Assembly: GCA_007129945.1 (NCBI GenBank)
Contig: SKUN01000155.1
Location: 1-40,176 of the forward strand
DNA length: 40,176 nucleotides
DNA from: Bacteroidales bacterium
Lineage (GTDB): Bacteria > Bacteroidota > Bacteroidia > Bacteroidales > UBA7960
Direction: 5' to 3'
Position 1 is the first letter of the stretch. Every line of letters starts with the position of its first letter. A program made the translations under genes and the position numbers. Shown here piece by piece: positions 1 to 7,552 of the stretch. A model generated the notes under the pieces. The model worked only from the letters and a program-made list of their open reading frames with translations, was not told the DNA's origin and made no database searches.

Positions 1-431
1 AACGACAGCCGGTAGTAGTTGCGAATGGTTTTTTTCTGGATGCGGTTATTGTCGATGGCCTCTTTGGCAGCACCTTTATGCGCATTGATCAGGCCCCTTA
101 CGCCCAGTTTGGTGCCGCCAAAATAGCGTACCACAATGATAAGAATATTGGTCAGCCCTGCGGAAAGAATCTGCCCGTAAATCGGCTTTCCCGCAGTGCC
201 CGACGGTTCTCCGTCGTCATTGATCCGCCAGTTTTCCTGTTGGTAGCCGAAAACCCAGGCATAACAATGGTGCCGGGCGTCGTGATAGGTGTTTTTTACT
301 TCAGCAAGACGTTCCCTTGCTTCTTCCTCGTTGCTGACAGGGCAGGCAAGCGCAATAAATTTGCTCCCTTTGTCTTTGTACAACCCTTCTGAGCGTGTCT
401 TTATGGTTTTGTAAGTGTCTTTCTCCTGCAT
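1..431 (-). CDS. YigZ/IMPACT-family protein, partial (C-terminus outside window)
   Basis: This gene is missing from the ORF track because it runs off the left edge without a stop. Read on the minus strand from the ATG at 431 it gives 143 residues beginning MQEKDTYKTIKTRSEG. It carries the IMPACT/UPF0029 hallmarks: a YHDARHHCYAWVFG stretch, then NDDGEPSGTAGKPI, then VVRYFGGTKLGVRGL. The family has an RNase PH/EF-G-like fold; its bacterial function is poorly defined and its eukaryotic relatives act in translational control. Only the N-terminal IMPACT domain is visible. It starts 12 nt downstream of ribD and is probably co-transcribed with it. The family call is secure, the cellular role is not. 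Confidence 0.9.
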   Translation of the reverse strand, partial: MQEKDTYKTIKTRSEGLYKDKGSKFIALACPVSNEEEARERLAEVKNTYHDARHHCYAWVFGYQQENWRINDDGEPSGTAGKPIYGQILSAGLTNILIIVVRYFGGTKLGVRGLINAHKGAAKEAIDNNRIQKKTIRNYYRLS

Positions 432-443
432 ACCGGATGATGC

Positions 444-1490
444 TTACACGTTGTAAATCAGGTACAGGCTCTCTGTGCCTACGGGTATGTAAGAAACAGG
501 TCGCGAAGGATTGATCTCCGGAGCCCGCACCCCGTTTCCAAAAAACTGCTTCCCGGTAAAAATTCTTGCTTCATCCCACATTCCGTCGTCAATAAAACTC
601 TGGAGCAATTGACGGCCCCCTTCAACAAGCAGTGACTGGATCCCTTCCGCGTAAAGGTATTGCATGATCTGACCGGTAAGTTTTTCACGGTTCCTGATTT
701 TGACATAATTGAGCTGTCCTTCCTGCTCCTCTTTTATTTCATTAAAAATGACGGTAGGCTGACTTTTGTCCATTAAATGGAGCGTACCGGGTAACTTCAA
801 CGATCTGTCTATAACCAGGCGAATGGGGGAAGTACCGTGCCAGTCACGGATATTCAGCATGGGATTGTCCTTCAGTGCTGTTTGGGTGCCGACCATGATG
901 GACGCTTCCTCAGTGCGCCATTTGTGAACCAGCATACGCAGTTTTTCACTGGTAATCCAGGTGGGGCGGTTTACAGCACCCGGCGACCTTACCGTGTCAA
1001 TGTAACCGTCTGCTGTTTCTGCCCATTTCAGGACTACGTAAGGGCGTTTTTTTTCATGAAAAGTGAAAAACCGCTTATTAAGGGTCCTGCATTTGTCCTT
1101 CAGGACGCCTACTTTGACATCACACCCGTTGCTGCGCAGCTTGGCAATCCCTTTGCCGGCCACTTCATCAAAAGGGTCGGTTGTGCCGATCACCACCCTG
1201 GGAATGCCCGATTCCAGGATCAGGTCGGTACAGGGCGGCGTTTTTCCATGATGGCAGCAGGGTTCCAGGCTGACATACAATGTGGAATCCTTCAGCAGTT
1301 CCCTGTTCCGGACAGTGGAAATGGCACGGACTTCGGCATGGTGGTCACCATAGCGGTGATGATAGCCCTCACCGATGATCCGGTTGTTGTGAACGATCAC
1401 CGATCCGACCAGTGGATTTGGTGCTGTTTTCCCCAGCCCGTTTCTGGCCAGCTCAATGCATCGTTCCATATAAATTGAATCGTATTCCAT
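444..1490 (-). CDS. ribD: Bifunctional riboflavin biosynthesis deaminase/reductase RibD
   Basis: RibD catalyses two consecutive cytosolic steps of riboflavin synthesis: deamination of the diaminopyrimidine ribosyl phosphate, then NADPH-dependent reduction of the ribose. The N-terminal cytidine-deaminase-like domain has HAE at residues 51-53 and PCCHHGKTPPC at about 77-87, giving the zinc ligands His51, Cys78 and Cys87. The C-terminal reductase domain (about 150-348) contains the MVGTQTALKDNP and LLVEGGRQLLQSFI segments. The track start at 1517 is TTG; the ATG at 1490 (MEYDSIYMERC) fits the usual family start, giving 348 aa. It lies 49 nt after the SpoIIE phosphatase gene and 12 nt before the yigZ-like gene. 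With the RibF-like gene at 12480 it places flavin genes on both sides of the flavin-dependent hydrogenase. Confidence 0.93.
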   Translation of the reverse strand: MEYDSIYMERCIELARNGLGKTAPNPLVGSVIVHNNRIIGEGYHHRYGDHHAEVRAISTVRNRELLKDSTLYVSLEPCCHHGKTPPCTDLILESGIPRVVIGTTDPFDEVAGKGIAKLRSNGCDVKVGVLKDKCRTLNKRFFTFHEKKRPYVVLKWAETADGYIDTVRSPGAVNRPTWITSEKLRMLVHKWRTEEASIMVGTQTALKDNPMLNIRDWHGTSPIRLVIDRSLKLPGTLHLMDKSQPTVIFNEIKEEQEGQLNYVKIRNREKLTGQIMQYLYAEGIQSLLVEGGRQLLQSFIDDGMWDEARIFTGKQFFGNGVRAPEINPSRPVSYIPVGTESLYLIYNV

Positions 1491-1539
1491 AGCCGGGAAA
1501 GCTTCGTTGTAAGGCAAAGATACTGTTTTGGGATTACTG

Positions 1540-2724
1540 TCAGATGTACCTCAGGCTTACTTCTTTCAGAAATTTTTCCTCCAGAATGCGCGCAATCTTT
1601 TTCATTACCGAACGTCTGATCTCCAGTTCTACCGGGAGGTTGGGGTCCTGGTGGGCCACATTGATGGCGGTACCGGCAAGCATGTGGATTTCGTCACTTT
1701 CCAGGATCTCCCGGACGATCTTATCTGCCGGTCCCTTACCCAGTTCGGTCCGGGCACTGTAATTCTCCAGGATGCCTGCGGTCTTACTCAGGGTGAGAAT
1801 TCCCTCTGTAACCAGGTCTATCCCGTCCATGTAAGATATGGGTGGCAGATCGGGATCATCAAACTCCAGGGTGTCTTCGATGGGGATGTTGAGTTCCCGC
1901 GACACTATATCTGCAGTGGTACCACCGCAAATGATCTTCCTCCCGTTGAATTTTTCTACGACTGTCGCCAGTTCTTTGTCTTTTTTCTTTTCGAAAGGAG
2001 GACCGGAAGACAATAACAGGCGACGTGGTTCACGGCAGTATACCACCACTACACTGCTGTCGTCCTTGGCCTGGTATCCGTCGTTGGCGTGCGCCCTGTT
2101 GGTGATAACCGATGCCAGCTTCACCGCAGAAATATGGGGTTGTTCGTTGACCTGTTCGTACACGGCATTTTCCACGTTTTCCTGTCCCCATCCCAGCAGA
2201 TATTTTCCCCTGCCAAGGCCTGACTGGGTGATGCCGTCGCTCATCAGCAATATACGGTCTTCTTTCCGGGCTTTGAATGTACAGGCCCTGATCTCCTTGT
2301 CCTTGTGCTGCTGTGCCTCCAGTGTGATGTTCTGCCATTCCGGATGAAAATGTTCCTTTTCACGCATGATAATGGCATCCGGATTATCGTAGTTCAGGAT
2401 GGTCGTCTGGCCGTCTTCCTCAATGTCCACAATGGTAAAAGTCGCATAACTGATTTTACGTTCACTGCACACAGGAAGGGTATTCATGATGATTTCGGCG
2501 ATTTTGTGCGCATCCTTGTGCTCTTTGGTGAAATTCAAGGCCATGGTGGCGGTCAGGGTGGCCAGCAGGTTGGCTTTTACGCCGTGGCCCATCCCGTCTG
2601 AAAGTACTATCACTGTACGTCCTTCTTCTTTGATCTTCTCAGAGAGAAATGTGTCCCCGCATATTCTTTCTCCCACATGGTTTCTCTGGGCAGAGCCTAC
2701 TTCTATGTAAAAGCCGTCTTTCAT
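1540..2724 (-). CDS. SpoIIE-type PP2C phosphatase linked to the sensory hydrogenase
   Basis: A probable cytosolic Ser/Thr protein phosphatase of the SpoIIE/PPM class. Residues about 1-225 hold the catalytic fold with metal-binding motifs SDGMGHG (about 44-50), LLMSDGIT and KDDSSVVVV. The remaining 170 residues form a second region, starting near RKIICGGTTADIV, that I cannot assign to a named domain. The track start at 2742 is TTG; the ATG at 2724 (MKDGFYIEVG) is preferred, giving 394 aa. It sits 24 nt downstream of the PAS-containing sensory hydrogenase, the arrangement of phosphatase-linked (group C3) [FeFe] hydrogenases. Its substrate is unknown; an anti-sigma-antagonist-type protein would be the usual partner, but none is encoded here. 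Confidence 0.88.
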   Translation of the reverse strand: MKDGFYIEVGSAQRNHVGERICGDTFLSEKIKEEGRTVIVLSDGMGHGVKANLLATLTATMALNFTKEHKDAHKIAEIIMNTLPVCSERKISYATFTIVDIEEDGQTTILNYDNPDAIIMREKEHFHPEWQNITLEAQQHKDKEIRACTFKARKEDRILLMSDGITQSGLGRGKYLLGWGQENVENAVYEQVNEQPHISAVKLASVITNRAHANDGYQAKDDSSVVVVYCREPRRLLLSSGPPFEKKKDKELATVVEKFNGRKIICGGTTADIVSRELNIPIEDTLEFDDPDLPPISYMDGIDLVTEGILTLSKTAGILENYSARTELGKGPADKIVREILESDEIHMLAGTAINVAHQDPNLPVELEIRRSVMKKIARILEEKFLKEVSLRYI

Positions 2725-2748
2725 CGGTTTTCCGGGGTTCAAAAAATA

Positions 2749-4605
2749 TTATTCTTCTTTTTTGGTTTTCCTGAAGGTCTCAATGATGGAGTTCAGCATT
2801 TTCTCTGTGGTGCTGGCTCCTTCGCCAAGAGAAAAAGCAATTTGCTGCACCATTTTCAGGTTTTCGTCAATTACCTCGCTTACCCGGTTGATAATCTCTT
2901 CCTGCCTGACCTCCGCCACATACATATCACGGAAAACTGCTCCGACAACTTTATTGGGTTTCAGGGAATAAATGCTGATATTCAGTAACCTGTCATCATG
3001 ATATACGTCTTTGCCCACAATATTTTCATCATGTTCCAGTACGTAATCAAATAAATGATAAATATTGTAAGGAAGGAGGGTCTTCAGGTCTGCTCCCGAT
3101 AACCCCGGGATCACCTCATTGATCATCTGGGCGTCTTCTCCCAATACCTTGATGAAACTCTGGTTTGATTCGATCACCTTCAGCTTGTCGTCTACAATCA
3201 CCGAAGCGGAGGGCAGGTTTTGCATCAGGGCGGAAGTGGTATCTGAACGTTGCCGGATTTTTACGTTCTCTTCCTGCAGTTTTTTTTCTGTCTCCAGCAG
3301 GTTTTCCTGTTTCTTCTTCAGTGTTTCATTATTGGTCTTCAGTGTTTTGATGTATTCCTGTTTTTTCTTCAGGGAGTAATTCAGGCAGGTTTCGGGTCCG
3401 GAAAGACCCTGGCTGACGGATGCTGCAAAATCTTTACAGCTCCTGAAGCCGCAGGCACTGCATGAAGCGGTTTCCTCCATGCTTTTTCCCAGGCTTTTCA
3501 GAATCTCCTCCAATTGGTCCTGCCCGGGTTCAGGCAGTCGCTGATCATCTTTGGTGAAGCCTCTGTCCAGATCCAGGTTTTCGAATTGATCCATTGCTTC
3601 TTCCCATTGCTTGCTGTCGAAATTCTTCAGGCGTTTGTGCACATAATCCACGACCATTGTGCGGCGAAGATATTTATTGGAGCGATCGGTGGTTCCCGGA
3701 CCCATCAGGCATCCTGCATGATAAAAAATATTGAAGTTCTTTTTAAGCGACTCGGGATGGTCATTGAATTCGTCCACCACATCCAGCATATTGGTTTTTT
3801 CCTCCACGGTGATTACAGATCCCGTAAGCGGGGAAGTGTCCAGCCCTGCAGCATGGATGATTCCCTGGCTGATGGGATAGAGTGAACCGAGGTTGCCGAT
3901 GGGTTTGTCAAAATCTGAATACTCCACCTTCGCTTCCTTGATTTTATACTTCTCAAATAGCTCTCTTAGCTCTTTGAAGGTGAGTACCGCATCCACGGCA
4001 CCGTCTCCCTTGTGAAGGCGGGCTTCATGTTTGGCGGATAAACAGGGTCCAATAAACACGATTTTAAGCCTTTCCCCGAAGGCTTGCCTGACAACTTTTG
4101 CAGTGGCGGTCATCGGGGTGACAATGGGAGCCAGGTTATCTGTGAGTTCTGGCACAAATTTTTCCACGTAGGAAACCAGTGAAGGGCAGTTGGCCAGCAA
4201 ATAATATTTTCCCCTGAAGTCAGACAACAATTTTTTGTATTGTCTGGCCACCAGGTCTACACCAAAGGACACTTCATTCACGTAATCGAACCCAAGGGTG
4301 CGGATCATTTCCACAAATTTCCGGTAGTCGGTGATGTCGGGAAATTCCCCGCTTATGGTCGGATCCACAATGGCGGCCACTTTGTCATCGGAGTCCAGGA
4401 GCTCAATGGTGGCCTCGATCTCACTGAAGTGAGAAACCGCGTTGGAGGCACAAACCGACAGGCAGCTGCCGCATCCTATGCAGCGATTGTGATTCACCAC
4501 CGGCATACCATCCTGGCTTCGGGCGGTAATGGCCTTGACCGGACAGGCCCTGATGCAGGCATATGACTTTGTACAGCGCTTATGGTCAATTTGAATGATT
4601 TTCAT
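2749..4605 (-). CDS. Sensory [FeFe]-hydrogenase-like protein with PAS domain (HydS, phosphatase-linked type)
   Basis: A 618-aa protein: ferredoxin-like domain (1-60), H-cluster-type domain (about 70-350), an FeS domain with CSACGFRSC (about 380-410), a coiled coil (about 420-455) and a PAS domain (about 455-570). This order matches the sensory group C [FeFe] hydrogenases, thought to sense H2 or redox state rather than turn over H2. The H-cluster motifs are strongly altered: L1 reads ANCPSLV, L2 reads GPCLSAKHE and L3 reads FYHAGCLMGPG, so the L3 cubane-ligating Cys is Tyr. The first ferredoxin motif is CTKSYACIRACP, with Ser where a Cys is expected. The ATG at 4605 is clear. It lies between a [2Fe-2S] protein gene (15 nt upstream) and the SpoIIE phosphatase gene (24 nt downstream). 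Whether it still binds an H-cluster is uncertain. Confidence 0.88.
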   Translation of the reverse strand: MKIIQIDHKRCTKSYACIRACPVKAITARSQDGMPVVNHNRCIGCGSCLSVCASNAVSHFSEIEATIELLDSDDKVAAIVDPTISGEFPDITDYRKFVEMIRTLGFDYVNEVSFGVDLVARQYKKLLSDFRGKYYLLANCPSLVSYVEKFVPELTDNLAPIVTPMTATAKVVRQAFGERLKIVFIGPCLSAKHEARLHKGDGAVDAVLTFKELRELFEKYKIKEAKVEYSDFDKPIGNLGSLYPISQGIIHAAGLDTSPLTGSVITVEEKTNMLDVVDEFNDHPESLKKNFNIFYHAGCLMGPGTTDRSNKYLRRTMVVDYVHKRLKNFDSKQWEEAMDQFENLDLDRGFTKDDQRLPEPGQDQLEEILKSLGKSMEETASCSACGFRSCKDFAASVSQGLSGPETCLNYSLKKKQEYIKTLKTNNETLKKKQENLLETEKKLQEENVKIRQRSDTTSALMQNLPSASVIVDDKLKVIESNQSFIKVLGEDAQMINEVIPGLSGADLKTLLPYNIYHLFDYVLEHDENIVGKDVYHDDRLLNISIYSLKPNKVVGAVFRDMYVAEVRQEEIINRVSEVIDENLKMVQQIAFSLGEGASTTEKMLNSIIETFRKTKKEE

Positions 4606-4620
4606 GTCTGTCCGTTTTGA

Positions 4621-4884
4621 TTACTCAACGGGGTTGTTGAAATAGCGATCCAGCAAGTCGGTTACATGATCGGAACTGACCTGGATATGTTTTTCAGACC
4701 CGATAATAATCACCGGGCCGTTTTCGCATTCACCGAAACAGTGTGAACCCCGGAAAACAATTTTACCCGCGAGTTCCTTTTCTTTGAGGTATTGTTTGAT
4801 GAGTCCGAGGGTTTTCTTATTGCCCCTGGAAAAACAGCTGCTTCCCATACAAATTACAATCTCTTCAGGGATTTGCCGACCCAT
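4621..4884 (-). CDS. Thioredoxin-like [2Fe-2S] ferredoxin
   Basis: A small 87-aa protein of the thioredoxin-like [2Fe-2S] ferredoxin class, related to the NuoE C-terminal domain. Four cysteines appear in two pairs: CMGSSC near residue 12 and HCFGEC near residue 48. It is probably a cytosolic electron carrier, here likely feeding or reading the sensory hydrogenase encoded 15 nt downstream. The track start at 4926 is TTG and its first 14 residues look like untranslated sequence; the ATG at 4884 (MGRQIPEEIVICMG) is preferred. It is the first gene of the probable ferredoxin-HydS-SpoIIE-RibD-YigZ minus-strand transcription unit, divergent from hydC. Confidence 0.85.
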   Translation of the reverse strand: MGRQIPEEIVICMGSSCFSRGNKKTLGLIKQYLKEKELAGKIVFRGSHCFGECENGPVIIIGSEKHIQVSSDHVTDLLDRYFNNPVE

Positions 4885-4923
4885 AGCCTGCGCGTTTTGT
4901 GTGAACAAAAAATTGCTGAATAA

Positions 4924-4931
4924 CAAAAATA
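4924..4931 (-). promoter_or_regulatory. Candidate -7 box for the ferredoxin-HydS-SpoIIE operon
   Basis: On the minus strand this reads TATTTTTG, matching the Bacteroidota -7 consensus TAnnTTTG, about 40 nt upstream of the ATG at 4884. I see no good -33 TTTG at the usual distance, so the call is weak. Confidence 0.25.
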
Positions 4932-4985
4932 CAGAAACCTTTTCAGATATACAGTTAATTCCTTCACAACTTGCTGAATAAATCC

Positions 4986-5013
4986 TTGGCTTACATTTTT
5001 TTATTTATCTTTG
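4986..5013 (+). promoter_or_regulatory. Candidate promoter of the hydCBA operon
   Basis: TTGG at 4986-4989 followed about 17 nt later by TATCTTTG (5006-5013) resembles a Bacteroidota primary-sigma promoter (-33 TTTG, -7 TAnnTTTG). Transcription would start near 5020, leaving a leader of roughly 95 nt before the hydC ATG at 5115. The 230-bp divergent region holds no gene that I can support. Confidence 0.5.
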
Positions 5014-5085
5014 TTATGGATGAATTCTGGCAAAATTCTCCCTGCATATGATTATATTTTATACTTTTAACCTGTTTGTTCAAGG

Positions 5086-5105
5086 GTTGTGAATAAAATA
5101 TCAAC
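5086..5105 (+). promoter_or_regulatory. Weak candidate Rex operator upstream of hydC
   Basis: GTTGTGAATAAAATATCAAC has GTTG/CAAC outer arms and a left half matching the Rex half-site TTGTGAA, but the right half (ATATCAA) matches TTCACAA at only 4 of 7 positions. Rex is encoded in the same cluster, which makes the site plausible. It lies inside the predicted leader, 10-29 nt before the hydC start. Confidence 0.2.
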
Positions 5106-5114
5106 ATTGAGTTT

Positions 5115-5588
5115 ATGGAAGAAGATCTGGGTCATTTTTTTGAGAAGTTTCCAAACAGAAAACGGGAAGATCTGATCCCCCTGTTGCAGGCCATTCAGGA
5201 TGAGGAGGGATATCTTTCCGAAAAGATCATTTCCGCTGTAGGTCGCTACCTTGATATCAGCACCAATAAAATATACGGGGTGGCCACTTTTTATGACAAT
5301 TTTCGTTTCACCGCATCCGGTAAGTATCATTTTCGTGTTTGTCACGGGTCTGCCTGTCATGTGACCGGTACCGGTATGCTGGTCAGGGAACTGGAGAAGC
5401 AGTTGAAAGTGAAAGACGGAGAAACTGATAAGGAAGGATTATTCAGCCTTGAACTTGTAAGCTGTATCGGAGCCTGTGGCCTGGCACCTGTGATTGCAGT
5501 GAATGATCAATACTATACGAATGTGACCCTGGATTCTTTGAAAAACCTCATTGAATCTTTCAGGGAAATAGAAAATTCCGCCATATGA
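5115..5588 (+). CDS. hydC: NADH-dependent bifurcating hydrogenase, gamma subunit HydC (NuoE-like)
   Basis: A 157-aa NuoE/24-kDa-family subunit carrying one [2Fe-2S] cluster in a thioredoxin-like fold. Cluster cysteines are visible in VCHGSACHVTG (about 79) and CIGACGLAP (about 119). An N-terminal helical region (residues 1-50, FFEKFPNRKREDLIPLLQ) is typical of the family. In HydABC complexes this subunit exchanges electrons with the flavin subunit HydB in the cytosol. The ATG at 5115 is the only good start. The stop overlaps the hydB start by 4 nt (ATGA), which implies translational coupling. First gene of the plus-strand hydrogenase operon. Confidence 0.93.
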   Translation: MEEDLGHFFEKFPNRKREDLIPLLQAIQDEEGYLSEKIISAVGRYLDISTNKIYGVATFYDNFRFTASGKYHFRVCHGSACHVTGTGMLVRELEKQLKVKDGETDKEGLFSLELVSCIGACGLAPVIAVNDQYYTNVTLDSLKNLIESFREIENSAI

Positions 5589-7534
5589 CCTGGAGTAATT
5601 TGGACGATACACGTGATTTTCTGATCAGTAAGGTTTTGTTGAATCCGGAGAGGGATGCAGACCCTGAGCTGAAAAAGCCCTTGTCGTATATAGCCGGGGA
5701 GCGGATAGACAAAGCTTTGATATATGTGGGAATGGCCACATGTGGCCGCATTGCCGGTGCTGATAAAACCTACCGGAGTATCCGGACATACCTTGAAGAA
5801 CGGGATATTGATGCGCAACTGATAGAAGGGGGATGCATGGGACTTTGCCAGGCAGAACCCGTGGTGGACATTCAGCTACCGGGTAAAACCCGGCTGTCTT
5901 TCGCGTCAGTGACGGAAGACAAAGTGCAGCTTTTACTGGATGATGTATTAAACCATACGTTGCCCGATCTTCCCGTTACCGGCCAGTATAAAAGCCCCAT
6001 CCTCCGGGAGAGGGAGCAGGTGCCTTACATGGAAGATCATCCGTTTTTTGCCGGGCAGCATAAACTGCTTACTTCAAACTGTGGCCGGATCGATCCGGTT
6101 TCCGTTTCCTCCTGCATTGCCAAAGGAGGCTACCGGGCATTTGCAGATTCCATTTCCAGGTATACCCCTCTTCAGCTATGTGAGATGGTCGAAGCAAGCG
6201 GACTGACCGGCAGGGGGGGCGGAGCCTTTTCAACAGGAAAGAAATGGCTTGCGGCATCCCGGACCACCAGCGACCAGAAATTCTTTGTCTGCAACGCTGT
6301 GGAAAGTGATCCCGGCAGTTACATGAACAGGGCCATTATCGAAAGCAATCCGCACAGGCTTATTGAAGCGGCCCTGATCGGTGCCTATGCAACGGGGGCC
6401 AACAAGGCCTACATTTTTCTGCGTAAAGAATCTGCGCTGGCCGGTGACCGGCTTGAAAAAGCCCTGGAGGAAGCCCGTACGTACGGACTGACTGGTCATG
6501 ATATACTGGGCTCCGGGGTAAATATTGAGATTATTCTTAAAAGAGGCGCCAGGGCATTTATCTGCGGCGAGGAGACGGCCCTGAACAAGAGCCTGGAGGG
6601 GAAAAGGGCCATTCCTGCTTTCAAACCCCCTTACCCGCCTGAGCGTGGATTGTGGAATAAACCAACCGTGGTCAATAATGTGGAAACCTTATTCAACATT
6701 CCGCTGATCATTCAGAACGGCCCGGACTGGTTCAGGGAAACCGGCTCAGAAAGCAGCAAAGGGACCAAGCTTTTCACCCTTTCCGGAAAAATTAACCGCT
6801 ACGGAACCATTGAGGTGCCCATGGGAACCTCTTTCGAGGATATTGTGCATCAAATAGGCGGGGGTGTAAAAAATGAAAAAGCATTCAAAGGAATTGTACT
6901 GGGTATAAACAGTGGCAGTTTCATCACTCAGGAAAACCTGGATACAAGGGTTGATTATGAGGACCTGAATCGTATTGGCGGAGTTTTGGGGAGTGGTGCC
7001 TGTGTCGTCCTGGATGAAACGGTCTGTATGGTTGACCTGGCCAAATTTTTTACCGCTTTTTTCAAAAAGGAAAGTTGCGGGCAATGTATTCCCTGCAGAG
7101 AGGGTACCGCCAGGATGCTGGAGGTGATGGAAAATGCCACCAGCCGCCCTTCAGAAAACAACTCTTTTCAGACACTTGAACGCTTTAAAGGGGTGATGCA
7201 GCTCAAAAGTCTTGCAGCTGTGATCAAGGACACATCCCTCTGTTCTCTTGGAAAATCTTCGCCCAATGCCGTATTGAACACCCTGAAATATTTTAAGAAA
7301 GAATTTGAGGCGCACATTTTTGAAAGGAAATGCCACGCCAATGTTTGTACGGATTTGCAGGTATATTACATTGATGTGGATGCCTGTACGGGTTGTACGG
7401 CTTGTTTTAAGAAATGCCCGATGGATGCCATCATCGGATCACCAAGATACCCGCATTTCATTGTGCAGGAAAAATGTATTGCCTGCGGTACTTGTTACGA
7501 CGTTTGCAAATTTAATGCCGTCGTTATTAAATAA
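5585..7534 (+). CDS. hydB: Bifurcating hydrogenase beta subunit HydB (NuoF-like, FMN/NAD-binding)
   Basis: A 649-aa flavin subunit that would oxidise or reduce NAD(H) and couple it to ferredoxin and H2 in the HydABC complex. Order: thioredoxin-like domain (1-115) with ATCGRIAGA and GGCMGLCQ, so three rather than four cysteines; FMN/NAD domain (about 180-430) with GRGGGAFSTGKKW, AVESDPGSY and ICGEETAL; an SLBB-like region; a [4Fe-4S] motif CGQCIPCREGT (about 499); and a C-terminal 2[4Fe-4S] ferredoxin (CTGCTACFKKCP, CIACGTCYDVC). The ferredoxin tail distinguishes HydB from NuoF of complex I. The flavin motif is unusual: most NuoF/HydB proteins read GRGGAGFPTG. It overlaps hydC by 4 nt; hydA follows after 18 nt. 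Confidence 0.93.
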   Translation: MTWSNLDDTRDFLISKVLLNPERDADPELKKPLSYIAGERIDKALIYVGMATCGRIAGADKTYRSIRTYLEERDIDAQLIEGGCMGLCQAEPVVDIQLPGKTRLSFASVTEDKVQLLLDDVLNHTLPDLPVTGQYKSPILREREQVPYMEDHPFFAGQHKLLTSNCGRIDPVSVSSCIAKGGYRAFADSISRYTPLQLCEMVEASGLTGRGGGAFSTGKKWLAASRTTSDQKFFVCNAVESDPGSYMNRAIIESNPHRLIEAALIGAYATGANKAYIFLRKESALAGDRLEKALEEARTYGLTGHDILGSGVNIEIILKRGARAFICGEETALNKSLEGKRAIPAFKPPYPPERGLWNKPTVVNNVETLFNIPLIIQNGPDWFRETGSESSKGTKLFTLSGKINRYGTIEVPMGTSFEDIVHQIGGGVKNEKAFKGIVLGINSGSFITQENLDTRVDYEDLNRIGGVLGSGACVVLDETVCMVDLAKFFTAFFKKESCGQCIPCREGTARMLEVMENATSRPSENNSFQTLERFKGVMQLKSLAAVIKDTSLCSLGKSSPNAVLNTLKYFKKEFEAHIFERKCHANVCTDLQVYYIDVDACTGCTACFKKCPMDAIIGSPRYPHFIVQEKCIACGTCYDVCKFNAVVIK

Positions 7535-7552
7535 TGTCAGCGTTTTTTCATT

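Noticed and set aside
837-1478. 213-aa plus-strand ORF opposite ribD
   Set aside because: Antisense shadow; the minus-strand reading has full RibD motifs.
4885-4926. Extended N-terminus of the [2Fe-2S] protein as a signal peptide (MLFSNFLFTQNAQA)
   Set aside because: It needs a TTG start, overlaps the promoter box, and a cytosolic Fe-S carrier next to cytosolic sensors would not be exported unfolded.
5585-7534. NuoF of respiratory complex I
   Set aside because: The C-terminal 2[4Fe-4S] ferredoxin and linkage to hydC and hydA fit HydB; no membrane Nuo genes are present.
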